Source of the DNA: Myxococcota bacterium
GTDB taxonomy: Bacteria > Myxococcota_A > UBA9160 > UBA6930
Direction of reading: 5' to 3'
NCBI GenBank assembly: GCA_028277885.1
Contig: JANQFK010000023.1
Span: 62,001 to 126,000, forward strand
DNA: 64,000 nucleotides
Positions 1-7,260 of the stretch are shown here, piece after piece. Below the pieces are notes generated by a model that did no database searches, had not been told where the DNA came from, and saw only the letters and a list, made by a program, of their open reading frames with translations. Made by a program: the position numbers and the translations under genes. How positions within the stretch are numbered: the stretch's first letter is position 1; every line of letters begins with the position of its first letter.

Positions 1-2
1 GC

Positions 3-458
3 AGCGAGCAACCCCCCGCCTGGCTGTTCTCCTTCGTCGACCTCGCGTTCCTGCTGCTCATCGCAATGACGCAGATCGGCGGCGACGGCCAGGACATCTC
101 CGTCGAGCTGGGCGAGATCGTGGTGCCCCGCGTCTCCGAGGCGGCGACCACGGAGCTGCCCACGCGCGTGGCCGAGCGCTGGCAGCTGCGCGTGCACCCC
201 GGCGGCAGCGAGGACGCGCCCTTCGAGCTGGTCGACCCCGCCGCCCTGGATCCCGCGGCCGGCGGCGAGGCGCGGCTCGCGCCCGCGGCCCTGCGCGCGC
301 GCCTCGCGGACCTCCAGCAGGCCGGAGCGGACAAGCCGCTCCTGGCGCCCCACGCCGAGTCCCACAGCCAGGACCTGCTCCTCGCGGCGAGCGCCCTCGA
401 GGAGCTCTGGCCGAGGCGTCGCCGCGCGACGGTGGCGCCGGTGTTCGCCTGGCAATGA
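3..458 (+). CDS. ExbD/TolR- or MotB-like membrane protein (5' partial)
   Basis: The reading frame is open from the left edge, so the start lies outside the window; the ORF track begins only at an internal Met (66). The first visible residues read AWLFSFVDLAFLLLIAMTQI, one transmembrane helix with an Asp at its start. That is the proton-path Asp pattern of ExbD/TolR and of the MotB plug segment. About 130 mostly periplasmic residues follow, with DISVELGEI just after the helix, as in ExbD proteins. The known family role is to form, with an ExbB/TolQ/MotA partner, a proton-driven motor in the inner membrane. The stop overlaps the next start (ATGA), and an ExbB-like gene lies four genes downstream, supporting one unit. 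Whether it is closer to ExbD or MotB cannot be settled here. Confidence 0.6.
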   Translation, partial: SEQPPAWLFSFVDLAFLLLIAMTQIGGDGQDISVELGEIVVPRVSEAATTELPTRVAERWQLRVHPGGSEDAPFELVDPAALDPAAGGEARLAPAALRARLADLQQAGADKPLLAPHAESHSQDLLLAASALEELWPRRRRATVAPVFAWQ

Positions 459-1777
459 GCGACTGGCGGATCCGCAACCAGTACGGCTACGGCGTCGCGG
501 GGCTCGAGCTCGCGCCGACCCCGCCGCCCCTGCGCGCGCGCCGGCCCCTCACGCTGCGCGAAGCCCTGGCCGAGCTGCGTCGTCACGGCGCCGGCGGCGC
601 GCTGCGCGCCGCGGGCGAGGTGGCACCCGGCGTGGCCATGGGGGCCATGCTCGTGTTCGCGCTGCTCGCCGCCTGGCTGCGCCCCGACGTGGACGACGGG
701 CGCGTCGAGATGGTGCGGCTCGAGCTGCCGCTGCCGCTCCCCGAGGCGATCCCGGAGCCGCCGGCGGAGCCCGTTCCCGAGCCCCTCGCGCCGCCCGCGC
801 CGGAGCCCGTCGCCGAAGTCGCGCCCGATCCGGTCGCGGCGCCGACCGTGCGCCCGCGTCCCCGGGTCGAGCCCGTCGCCGAGGCCGTGGTCGCCGAGGC
901 GGCGCCGAAGCCCCGGCCTCGCGTCGCGCGTCCGCGCCCCGAGCCCGTGGCGCCCCGTGCCCGCCCGCGCCCCGAGCCGCTGCGCATCGCTCCCGTCGCC
1001 CCGCCCGCCGGGGCCGCCGAGCTCGCCGAGGGGCGGCCCGAGCCCCAGCGGCTCGCGCGCGCGCTGCCGGCCCCGCGTCCGGACGCGCCCCGCGCCCCCG
1101 CGCCGCGCTTCCGCATGGAGCCTCTCGCGCCGGCCCCGTCCGCCCGGCCGAGCCCGGCCCCGCGCGCGTCCTCGCCGACGCGCAGCCGCTCCGCACCGGC
1201 TCCGCGGGGCGCCACACCGGTGGCCGCGCCGCGCTTCGACCTGGCCGCACCCCCCGCCGCGCCGGCGCCGGCCGCCCCGCCGGCGGGCCGCGCCGCTCCG
1301 GCCCGGCGCGCCGCTCCGCCCCGGCCCCAGCCGACGCGCACGGCATCGCGATCCGGCGGCGTGCGCCGGCCGACGCTGACCGCTCCCGCCGCCGCCGTGA
1401 CGACGCCGGCGAAGACCGCGAGCCCGGCGCCGCGGGTCGCGCGCAGCACGCCGGATCCGTCCCGGGCCGCGCGCCGCGGCCCCGAGCCCGAGCGCCTGGC
1501 CGCGGTCCCGCTCAGTGCCCTGGCGGCCTGCGTGTCGGACCGGGAGGAGGATGCGCTCAAGCTCGAGGTGGTGGCGGCCGTGGGCGGAGCCCGCCAGTGC
1601 GTGAGCGAGGCGGGCCGCTACCGCTTCGTCGAGACCAAGAACCTCAATGCCTTTCTGATGAGGATCGAGCGGGCGCCGTCCCGCAGGGCGACGGACCGCT
1701 GCATCGAGCTGCGGCTCGCCCTCGAGTGCCTGCGCGCCCGGCGATCCTCGGGCTCCGGAGGCTCGGGACAGGGATGA
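455..1777 (+). CDS. Proline-rich TonB-like envelope protein
   Basis: 440 aa. A cytoplasmic N-terminus of about 60 residues precedes one transmembrane helix (about 62-77, AMGAMLVFALLAAWL). Roughly 270 residues of Pro/Ala/Arg/Glu low-complexity sequence follow, typical of TonB/TolA-like periplasm-spanning arms. The last 80 residues form a small compact domain with four Cys (ACVSD, QCVSE, RCIE, ECLR), possibly two disulfides. It has no recognisable TonB C-terminal fold. Its start overlaps the preceding ExbD/MotB-like stop by 4 bases, and its own stop overlaps the next start, so translation is probably coupled. The inferred role is transmitting motor motion, or bridging, from inner membrane to outer envelope. 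Several long ORFs in other frames here are composition artefacts. Confidence 0.65.
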   Translation: MSDWRIRNQYGYGVAGLELAPTPPPLRARRPLTLREALAELRRHGAGGALRAAGEVAPGVAMGAMLVFALLAAWLRPDVDDGRVEMVRLELPLPLPEAIPEPPAEPVPEPLAPPAPEPVAEVAPDPVAAPTVRPRPRVEPVAEAVVAEAAPKPRPRVARPRPEPVAPRARPRPEPLRIAPVAPPAGAAELAEGRPEPQRLARALPAPRPDAPRAPAPRFRMEPLAPAPSARPSPAPRASSPTRSRSAPAPRGATPVAAPRFDLAAPPAAPAPAAPPAGRAAPARRAAPPRPQPTRTASRSGGVRRPTLTAPAAAVTTPAKTASPAPRVARSTPDPSRAARRGPEPERLAAVPLSALAACVSDREEDALKLEVVAAVGGARQCVSEAGRYRFVETKNLNAFLMRIERAPSRRATDRCIELRLALECLRARRSSGSGGSGQG

Positions 1778-3846
1778 GACGACTTCGATCGATGCTGGCG
1801 CTCGGCGTGGCGCTGGTGCTGGCCGGCGCCGCAAGGGCCGAGGGCGACGACCGCTGGGCCGGCTACCTCGACTACGCCTACGTGTACTCCTCCGCCGAGC
1901 CCGAGGCCCTGCGCGTGCGCCTGGAGGGCTACGGGCGCGAGGCCGGGATCCAGCTCGAGCGCTACATCACCGAGGAGTTCGAGGCCCGGCCGGCCTCGGA
2001 CGGGCCCATCGACGAGGCGCGCGCCCGGCGCAAGGCCGTCGCGTACCTGCTCGACTACCTGGCCCGGGCGGAGCCCGAGTCCCTGGAGCGCAGCGTGGAC
2101 GCGATCCGCGAGCTGCGGGACCGGCTCGGCCGGCACGAGAACCGCTACTGGTACCACTACATCCTCGCCCACCGCGCCCTCGAGAAGGGACGCCACCACG
2201 ACTTCGTGGGCGAGCTCCTCGAGCTGTGGCTGGCCGTGGTGGTGCCGCTGGAGTCGCCCTACGAGACGCTCCAGACCCTGTCGCTCAGCGAGGCGCCCAA
2301 CTCGGGCTTCGCCTCGGCGCTCCCGTTCATCTACGAGAACGTGTCGCGAATGGTCCTGCTGCGCAGCCAGCAGATGGGGATGACCCGCGGCCTCGACCCC
2401 CTCGGCGCCATCGTGCGGCTCCTCTACGACGGCCGCGTGGGTGCGCACCCCGAGGTGATCCCGCTGGCGGCGTCGTCGCGCGACTACCTCGAGCGGATCG
2501 TGCAGCGGCTCGACGGGGCCGAGTCCGACGCCGGGAGCCTCACCTTCACCCTGACCCTGTTCGAGGCCAGCAAGTACCACGACGAGGCCCGGGCGCTGCT
2601 CGCCACCGAGGGGCTGAGCGAGAACACCCTCGAGGCGATCCGCGTCGCCACCGGCGCCTACCAGGCGGCCCTCGACCGCGCCGACACCGAGCAGGGGCGC
2701 TGCGCGGTCTACACCCGCGTGCTGCGGCAGATCGGCGAGGTGTACGCGGCCAAGCAGCGCCTCGGCGTGGACCCCGAGGTGGAGACCCCCTTCAGTCTCG
2801 AGGAGGCGATCGAGGTGTACGCCACGCTGCACCGTGCCCGCGGTGGCTGGGCGTCCCTCGGCTACGCCAAGACCGGGCGCCAGTCCTACGTGGACGCCAT
2901 GCACGGGCTGTGGGAGGAGATCCAGGAGGCGCACCTCAACGTCGCCGACTACTACCTGACCCGCAGCACCGAGCAGCCCCACCGCGCCGACGAGCACGCC
3001 CGCAACGCCGCCCGGCTGTTCAGCCGCTACCTCGGCTTCTTCCTCGAGTACGCGACCGAGGACGGCAAGGGCGGCGTCCCCGAGTCGGCCTACTTCGCGG
3101 CCCACGAGGCCGCGCGGGGGACCGGCGACGCCTTCCTGCTCTACGCGATCCATCCCGCGCCCGAGGAGATCGACCTCGCCATCCGCCGCTACCACGGGGC
3201 GATCCGCCTGTTCCCCTTCGACCGGCGGGTGTGGTCCTCGCTCACCGCCGCGCTCGAGCGCCAGGGACGCGAGAGCCGCTACATGGGGCTGGTGCAGCCC
3301 GCCGCCGAGGCGGTGTCGCGCTCCCGGGCCCTGGATCGCTGGATCGAGAACCGGGAGCCCGAGGCCGAGCGCGTCGCCACCCTGCGCCGCGCCTTCTCCG
3401 AGAGCCTGGCCCTCGTCTACCTCGGCTTCGCCGAGGAGACGGGCGTGGAGGAGCTCGAGGCGAGCGTGGTGGCGCTGCGCAGCGAGCGCGACGGGCTGGC
3501 CACGCGGCTCGCCGACCTGAGGCACCGCATCGGGGGGAGCCGCGGCGCCGCCGTGCCCGCCTCCCTGGACCCCGACGCACCGGCACCGGCCATGAACGGA
3601 GCCGGCCCGCTGGACGCCGCCGAGCTCGCCGGCCTGCATCGCGAGCTGGAGGAGACCAGCGCCCACCTCGACCGGGTCGAGAAGCAGATCGAGGCCCGCA
3701 CCCGGGCGCTGCCCCTCTACAAGGCGACCCTGCGCACCGACGGGCTGGCCGCCGAGCTGCGCGCCCGGCGCGACCACCCGGTCCACACCCTGCTGCGACG
3801 CATGTTCTACGAGGATCGCAGCGAGCCCCAGGGAGAGGAGCGATGA
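1774..3846 (+). CDS. Large exported helical-repeat protein, unknown function
   Basis: 690 aa from the ATG at 1774, which overlaps the previous TGA. The ORF-track start at 1597 would run deep into the preceding gene and is rejected. MRRLRSMLALGVALVLAGAARA is a clear Sec signal peptide. The mature protein is almost entirely alpha-helical, with alternating Tyr/Leu/Ala packing like TPR or related solenoid repeats (for example around NVADYYLTRSTEQP and AIRRYHGAIRLFPFDRR). The C-terminal ~150 residues are a heptad-rich coiled coil (ELEASVVALRSERDGL; LHRELEETSAHLDRVEKQIEA). I do not recognise a family. Its place between a TonB-like protein and a lipoprotein suggests a periplasmic scaffold of the same machine. 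Confidence 0.7.
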   Translation: MRRLRSMLALGVALVLAGAARAEGDDRWAGYLDYAYVYSSAEPEALRVRLEGYGREAGIQLERYITEEFEARPASDGPIDEARARRKAVAYLLDYLARAEPESLERSVDAIRELRDRLGRHENRYWYHYILAHRALEKGRHHDFVGELLELWLAVVVPLESPYETLQTLSLSEAPNSGFASALPFIYENVSRMVLLRSQQMGMTRGLDPLGAIVRLLYDGRVGAHPEVIPLAASSRDYLERIVQRLDGAESDAGSLTFTLTLFEASKYHDEARALLATEGLSENTLEAIRVATGAYQAALDRADTEQGRCAVYTRVLRQIGEVYAAKQRLGVDPEVETPFSLEEAIEVYATLHRARGGWASLGYAKTGRQSYVDAMHGLWEEIQEAHLNVADYYLTRSTEQPHRADEHARNAARLFSRYLGFFLEYATEDGKGGVPESAYFAAHEAARGTGDAFLLYAIHPAPEEIDLAIRRYHGAIRLFPFDRRVWSSLTAALERQGRESRYMGLVQPAAEAVSRSRALDRWIENREPEAERVATLRRAFSESLALVYLGFAEETGVEELEASVVALRSERDGLATRLADLRHRIGGSRGAAVPASLDPDAPAPAMNGAGPLDAAELAGLHRELEETSAHLDRVEKQIEARTRALPLYKATLRTDGLAAELRARRDHPVHTLLRRMFYEDRSEPQGEER

Positions 3847-4406
3847 TCCGACGGACTCCGACAGGCACCCGACGCGGAGGCGCGCTCGCGGGCGTCGCGC
3901 TCCTCGCCGTCGGCCTGGGCTGCTTCGGCGGCCCGCGGCTCGAGCCCATGGACGTGATGCTCGAGCGGAGCTTCTCCGTCGAGGAGACCAGCCCCCTGGG
4001 CGGCGACTCCCTGGCCCACCGCCGCCAGGAGATGGAGCGCGCCCACCACGACATGGTGCACTTCATCGCCACCCTCGACTCCCTCCGCTACCGGCGCGAC
4101 CGGAGCGGCGCGATCCTGTTCGGGCAGTTCCTCGACGCGTACATGGGCACCCACGTGGCGCCCCTGCTCGAGGGCGACTGGCAGAGCGAGCACCCCGAGC
4201 TGCTCGGTCTCGATGCGACCCTGCGGCTCGTGCAGGCCGAGGTCCTGCTCAAGATGCGCGCTCCGGGCCGCATGCAGGACACGGTGAACGAGATCCGCCG
4301 ACGCTACGCGGGCCGCGAGGACATGCTGGTGGAGTATCCGATCGGCGAGCAGAAGCCCCTCGCCGAGGCGCTCGAGTACCTGACCCATCGCAAGTGGAGG
4401 GGCTAG
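3843..4406 (+). CDS. Small lipoprotein, unknown function
   Basis: 187 aa. The start ATG overlaps the preceding stop (ATGA) and has a GGAGAGGAG Shine-Dalgarno just upstream. The N-terminus is a lipoprotein signal (GVALLAVGLGCFGG), with the Cys near residue 27 as probable lipidation site. The mature part is a soluble helical domain with no motif I recognise (DATLRLVQAEVLLKMRA; DTVNEIRRRYAGRE). It ends 2 bases before the next start, as part of the same operon. By context it may be the outer-membrane-anchored component of the Ton/Tol-like system. Confidence 0.6.
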   Translation: MIRRTPTGTRRGGALAGVALLAVGLGCFGGPRLEPMDVMLERSFSVEETSPLGGDSLAHRRQEMERAHHDMVHFIATLDSLRYRRDRSGAILFGQFLDAYMGTHVAPLLEGDWQSEHPELLGLDATLRLVQAEVLLKMRAPGRMQDTVNEIRRRYAGREDMLVEYPIGEQKPLAEALEYLTHRKWRG

Positions 4407-4408
4407 GC

Positions 4409-5005
4409 ATGGCCTCCGAGGACCTCACGCTCACGTTCCTGCTCACCGCGGTGTCGCTGCTGGCGGTGTGCGTTCCCCTCTGGCGGGGCCTCGGCATCGG
4501 GCTGCGCGCCCTGCTGGTGACGCGCCGCGTGCCGCCCGGGGAGATCGAGCAGCGCCTGAGCCAGGGCGCGAGCCGCAGCGCCGCGGTGACGCTGCAGATG
4601 CTCCAGGTGCTGCGCCGGGCCGCGCGCGAGAACGAGCGGCGCCACCCCATGGACTTCCTGGTGGACGCCTCGCGGCAGTGCGTCGCGAACGACTACGACG
4701 CCCACTACGCCCGTCCGCTCTCGATGTGCGCCAACATCCTGCCGCCCATCGGCTTCATCGGGACCACCGGCGGGCTGATGGTGCTGTTCGTGTCCATGCG
4801 CATCGCGAGCGAGTCCCTGGAGCTCGGGGCCCTGGCCATGGCGCTGGGCTCGAGCATCTTCGCGCTGCTCGGCTACACGCTGCTCGAAGGCCTGCGCTTC
4901 CGGCTCTACCGGCGGCTGCTGGCGCGGCTCGACGAGGCCCTCGAGTTCCAGCGCGACGTCGCGCGGCGCAGCCGCGGGCGCGCCCACGCGACCGCGACCG
5001 CCTGA
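4409..5005 (+). CDS. ExbB/TolQ/MotA-like proton channel protein
   Basis: 198 aa from ATG 4409, which has GGAGG 8 bases upstream; the track's GTG at 4394 lies inside the preceding gene and is less likely. There are three membrane segments: one N-terminal (about 8-28) and two forming the family core, ILPPIGFIGTTGGLMVLF and ALGSSIFALLGYTLLEGL. The 'PxxGxxGTxxGL' helix start and small-residue-rich last helix match the MotA/TolQ/ExbB channel domain. It presumably assembles with the ExbD/MotB-like protein at the start of the window into a proton-driven stator. The C-terminus is a short basic cytoplasmic tail. It is the last gene of this cluster; TerC follows after about 80 bases. Confidence 0.75.
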   Translation: MASEDLTLTFLLTAVSLLAVCVPLWRGLGIGLRALLVTRRVPPGEIEQRLSQGASRSAAVTLQMLQVLRRAARENERRHPMDFLVDASRQCVANDYDAHYARPLSMCANILPPIGFIGTTGGLMVLFVSMRIASESLELGALAMALGSSIFALLGYTLLEGLRFRLYRRLLARLDEALEFQRDVARRSRGRAHATATA

Positions 5006-5040
5006 CCCCGCGAGCCCCTCTCCCGGGAGGGAACAGTCGC

Positions 5041-5046
5041 TAGAGT
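5041..5046 (+). promoter_or_regulatory. Candidate -10 (TAGAGT) upstream of TerC gene
   Basis: TAGAGT fits the TAnnnT pattern seen before several genes in this window and lies 37 bases before the TerC start codon. No good -35 is visible. It would give a short leader of about 30 bases. Confidence 0.25.
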
Positions 5047-5083
5047 CCCGGCCTCCCGAGCACCGGAAGGAGGGGATCCGCCC

Positions 5084-5878
5084 GTGGACCTGGCCAGCTT
5101 CGAGAACCTCGCGAACCTCGGCGTCCTGATCTTCCTGCAGGCCGTCCTGGGCTTCGACAACCTGCTCTACATCTCCATCGAATCCCAGCGCGCGCCGGCC
5201 GCGTCCCAGGCTCGGGTGCGGCGCTGGGGCATCCTGATCGCCCTCGCGCTGCGCATCGTTCTGCTGTTCGGGATCATGCGCCTGCTGACGAGCTTCACCG
5301 AGCCGCTGTTCTCGATCCACTGGACGGGCTGGGTGGAGGGCTCCTTCAACCTCGCCACGGTGATCTTCCTGCTGGGCGGCGCCTTCCTGATGTGGACGGC
5401 GGTGAAGGAGATCTCGCACCTGCTCTCCATCGAACACCTCGACGAGGGCCGGGAGCGCACCGCCAAGCCGGCGGTGCGGGTCATCGCCATGATCGTGCTG
5501 ATGAACCTGATCTTCTCCTTCGACTCGATCCTGTCCGCCCTGGCCATCACCCAGGTCTTCCCCGTGCTCGCCACCGCCATCGTGACCTCCGGGGTGCTGA
5601 TGCTGGTGCTGGCCGACCGCGTCTCGACCTTCATCGAGCGCAACCGCAAGTACGAGGTGCTGGGCCTCTTCATCCTGCTCATCGTGGGGGTGGTGCTGCT
5701 CGGCGAGGGCGGCCACGAGGCGCATCTCGAGCTCCTCGGCTACGAGGTCGAGCCCATGGCGAAGACGACCTTCTACTTCGCGATCGCCGTGCTGGTGATC
5801 GTGGACGTGATCCAGTCCGGCTACCAGAACAAGCTGGCCCTGGAGCGCGCCCACGCCCAGCGGCCCGCCCACGCCTGA
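5084..5878 (+). CDS. TerC-family integral membrane protein
   Basis: 264 aa with seven or more hydrophobic helices. GTG start, preceded by GGAAGGAGGGG. The family pattern is clear: GVLIFLQAVLGFDNLLYISI in the first helix and LMNLIFSFDSILSALAITQ in the middle. These carry the paired intramembrane Asp-Asn / Asp-Ser motifs typical of TerC/Alx/YkoY proteins, which are linked to metal (manganese, calcium) handling at the membrane and to tellurite resistance. Length is somewhat below the usual 300-320 aa. It converges on the P450 gene with a 3-base gap. The upstream space is too short for the yybP-ykoY riboswitch that often precedes this family. Confidence 0.85.
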   Translation: MDLASFENLANLGVLIFLQAVLGFDNLLYISIESQRAPAASQARVRRWGILIALALRIVLLFGIMRLLTSFTEPLFSIHWTGWVEGSFNLATVIFLLGGAFLMWTAVKEISHLLSIEHLDEGRERTAKPAVRVIAMIVLMNLIFSFDSILSALAITQVFPVLATAIVTSGVLMLVLADRVSTFIERNRKYEVLGLFILLIVGVVLLGEGGHEAHLELLGYEVEPMAKTTFYFAIAVLVIVDVIQSGYQNKLALERAHAQRPAHA

Positions 5879-5881
5879 CGC

Positions 5882-7108
5882 TCAGCCGAGGCTCACCGGC
5901 AGGCTCGAGTAGCCCCGCAGCACGAAGCCCGGGCGCCGCGGCGGGGCGTCGCCGGCCAGGGCCATCTCCGGGAAGCGCCGCGCCAGGGCGCCGATGGCGA
6001 TCTCGCCCTCGAGCCGGGCCAGCCCGGCGCCCAGGCAGAAGTGTGCGCCGTGGCCGAAGGAGAGGTGGCGGTTGTCGCGCCGGTCGAGCACCAGCCGGTC
6101 CGGGTCGGGGAACTGCCCGGCGTCGCGGTTCGCCGAGCCCAGCAGGGTGTTGACCTCGTCTCCCTTCGGGATCCGGGTGCCGTGGATCTCGACGTCCTCG
6201 AGGGGGACCCGCGAGGTCACCTGCACGGGGCTGTCGAAGCGCAGCAGCTCGTCCACCGCGGTGGGCAGCAGGGCGGGCTCCCGGCCGAGGCGCTCGAAGG
6301 CCGCGCGGTCCCGCAGCAGGGCCGCCATGCCGTTGCCGATCAGGTTGGTGGTGGTCTCGTGGCCCGCGCCCAGGATCAGCGCGCAGGTGCCCAGCACCTC
6401 CCAGTCGTCGAGGGCGTCGTCGGCCTCCTGGGCCGCCACCAGCGCGCTGACGAGGTCCTCCTGGGGCTCCTTGCGGCGTGCCTCGATGACGCCCTTCAGG
6501 TACTGGACCAGCTCCAGGAAGCTCGGCACCGCCACCGCCAGGTGCTCGTCGCGGAGCGTGCCGTCGAGCAGCATCGCGGCGTGGTCGGACCACACCTTCA
6601 GGCGCTCCCGGTCCTCCACGGCGACGCCCAGCAGCTCGGCGATCACGATGATGGGGAGCGGAACCGCGAGGTCGCGCACCACGTCGAAGCCGCCCTCACC
6701 GGCGTGGGCGTCGAGGATCTCGTCCACCAGCGCCTCGATCCGCGGGCGCAGGTGCTGCACGCGTCGCGGGGTGAAGGCCTTGTTGACCAGTCCGCGCAGC
6801 CGGGTGTGCTCCGGCGGGTCGCGGAAGAGCATGATGCCCTCGTAGGCGCGCACCAGCGGATGGTCGCCGCCTCCCTGCTCCCGAAGCGCCGAGAACATCT
6901 CGAGCAGGTTCTTGCGCGCCGAGAAGCGCGGGTCCCGCAGCACGTCGATGCAGTCCTGCCAGCGGGGCAGGATCCAGATCGGGACCTCGACCCCGTCGAG
7001 GCGCTCGAACAGCTTGAAGTGGACCGGGCCGGCCTCGCGCATGCGCGCGTACACGGGGTAGGGGTCGTGCTGGAAGTCGGGATCGCTCGGCTCGTAGTAC
7101 ACGTCCAA
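5882..7108 (-). CDS. Cytochrome P450
   Basis: 408 aa from a TTG at 7108, which has AGGAG 7 bases upstream; the track's longer start adds an Arg-rich segment unlike P450s. Soluble class I bacterial P450. It shows the I-helix LGAGHETTTNLIGNG, the ExxR motif in DELLRFDSP, and the heme-binding loop FGHGAHFCLGAGLARLE with the thiolate Cys near residue 358. It ends in the usual beta strands. Likely a CYP107/CYP125-like hydroxylase by general look, but the substrate cannot be read from sequence. No ferredoxin or ferredoxin reductase is adjacent, so electron donors must be encoded elsewhere. Confidence 0.92.
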   Translation of the reverse strand: MDVYYEPSDPDFQHDPYPVYARMREAGPVHFKLFERLDGVEVPIWILPRWQDCIDVLRDPRFSARKNLLEMFSALREQGGGDHPLVRAYEGIMLFRDPPEHTRLRGLVNKAFTPRRVQHLRPRIEALVDEILDAHAGEGGFDVVRDLAVPLPIIVIAELLGVAVEDRERLKVWSDHAAMLLDGTLRDEHLAVAVPSFLELVQYLKGVIEARRKEPQEDLVSALVAAQEADDALDDWEVLGTCALILGAGHETTTNLIGNGMAALLRDRAAFERLGREPALLPTAVDELLRFDSPVQVTSRVPLEDVEIHGTRIPKGDEVNTLLGSANRDAGQFPDPDRLVLDRRDNRHLSFGHGAHFCLGAGLARLEGEIAIGALARRFPEMALAGDAPPRRPGFVLRGYSSLPVSLG

Positions 7109-7260
7109 GGCGGGTCTCCTGGGCGCGCGGCGACGTCGGCAGCCCCTGCAAGGAGCCTGCCAGGCCCCTGGGCGAGCGAGCCGCCCCCTGGGCCCCCACA
7201 CGCTGCAGCACGCGGACGACACTGTCGAGCTGGCGCTTCACCCGGCGCGCGGGTGCCGCC

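Noticed and set aside
722-1500. Proline/alanine-rich stretch as tandem DNA repeat
   Set aside because: Repetition is at the amino-acid composition level only; no fixed repeat unit is seen at the DNA level.
5006-5083. Possible yybP-ykoY manganese riboswitch before the TerC gene
   Set aside because: Only 78 bases separate the genes, and the conserved junction and loop sequences of this riboswitch are absent.
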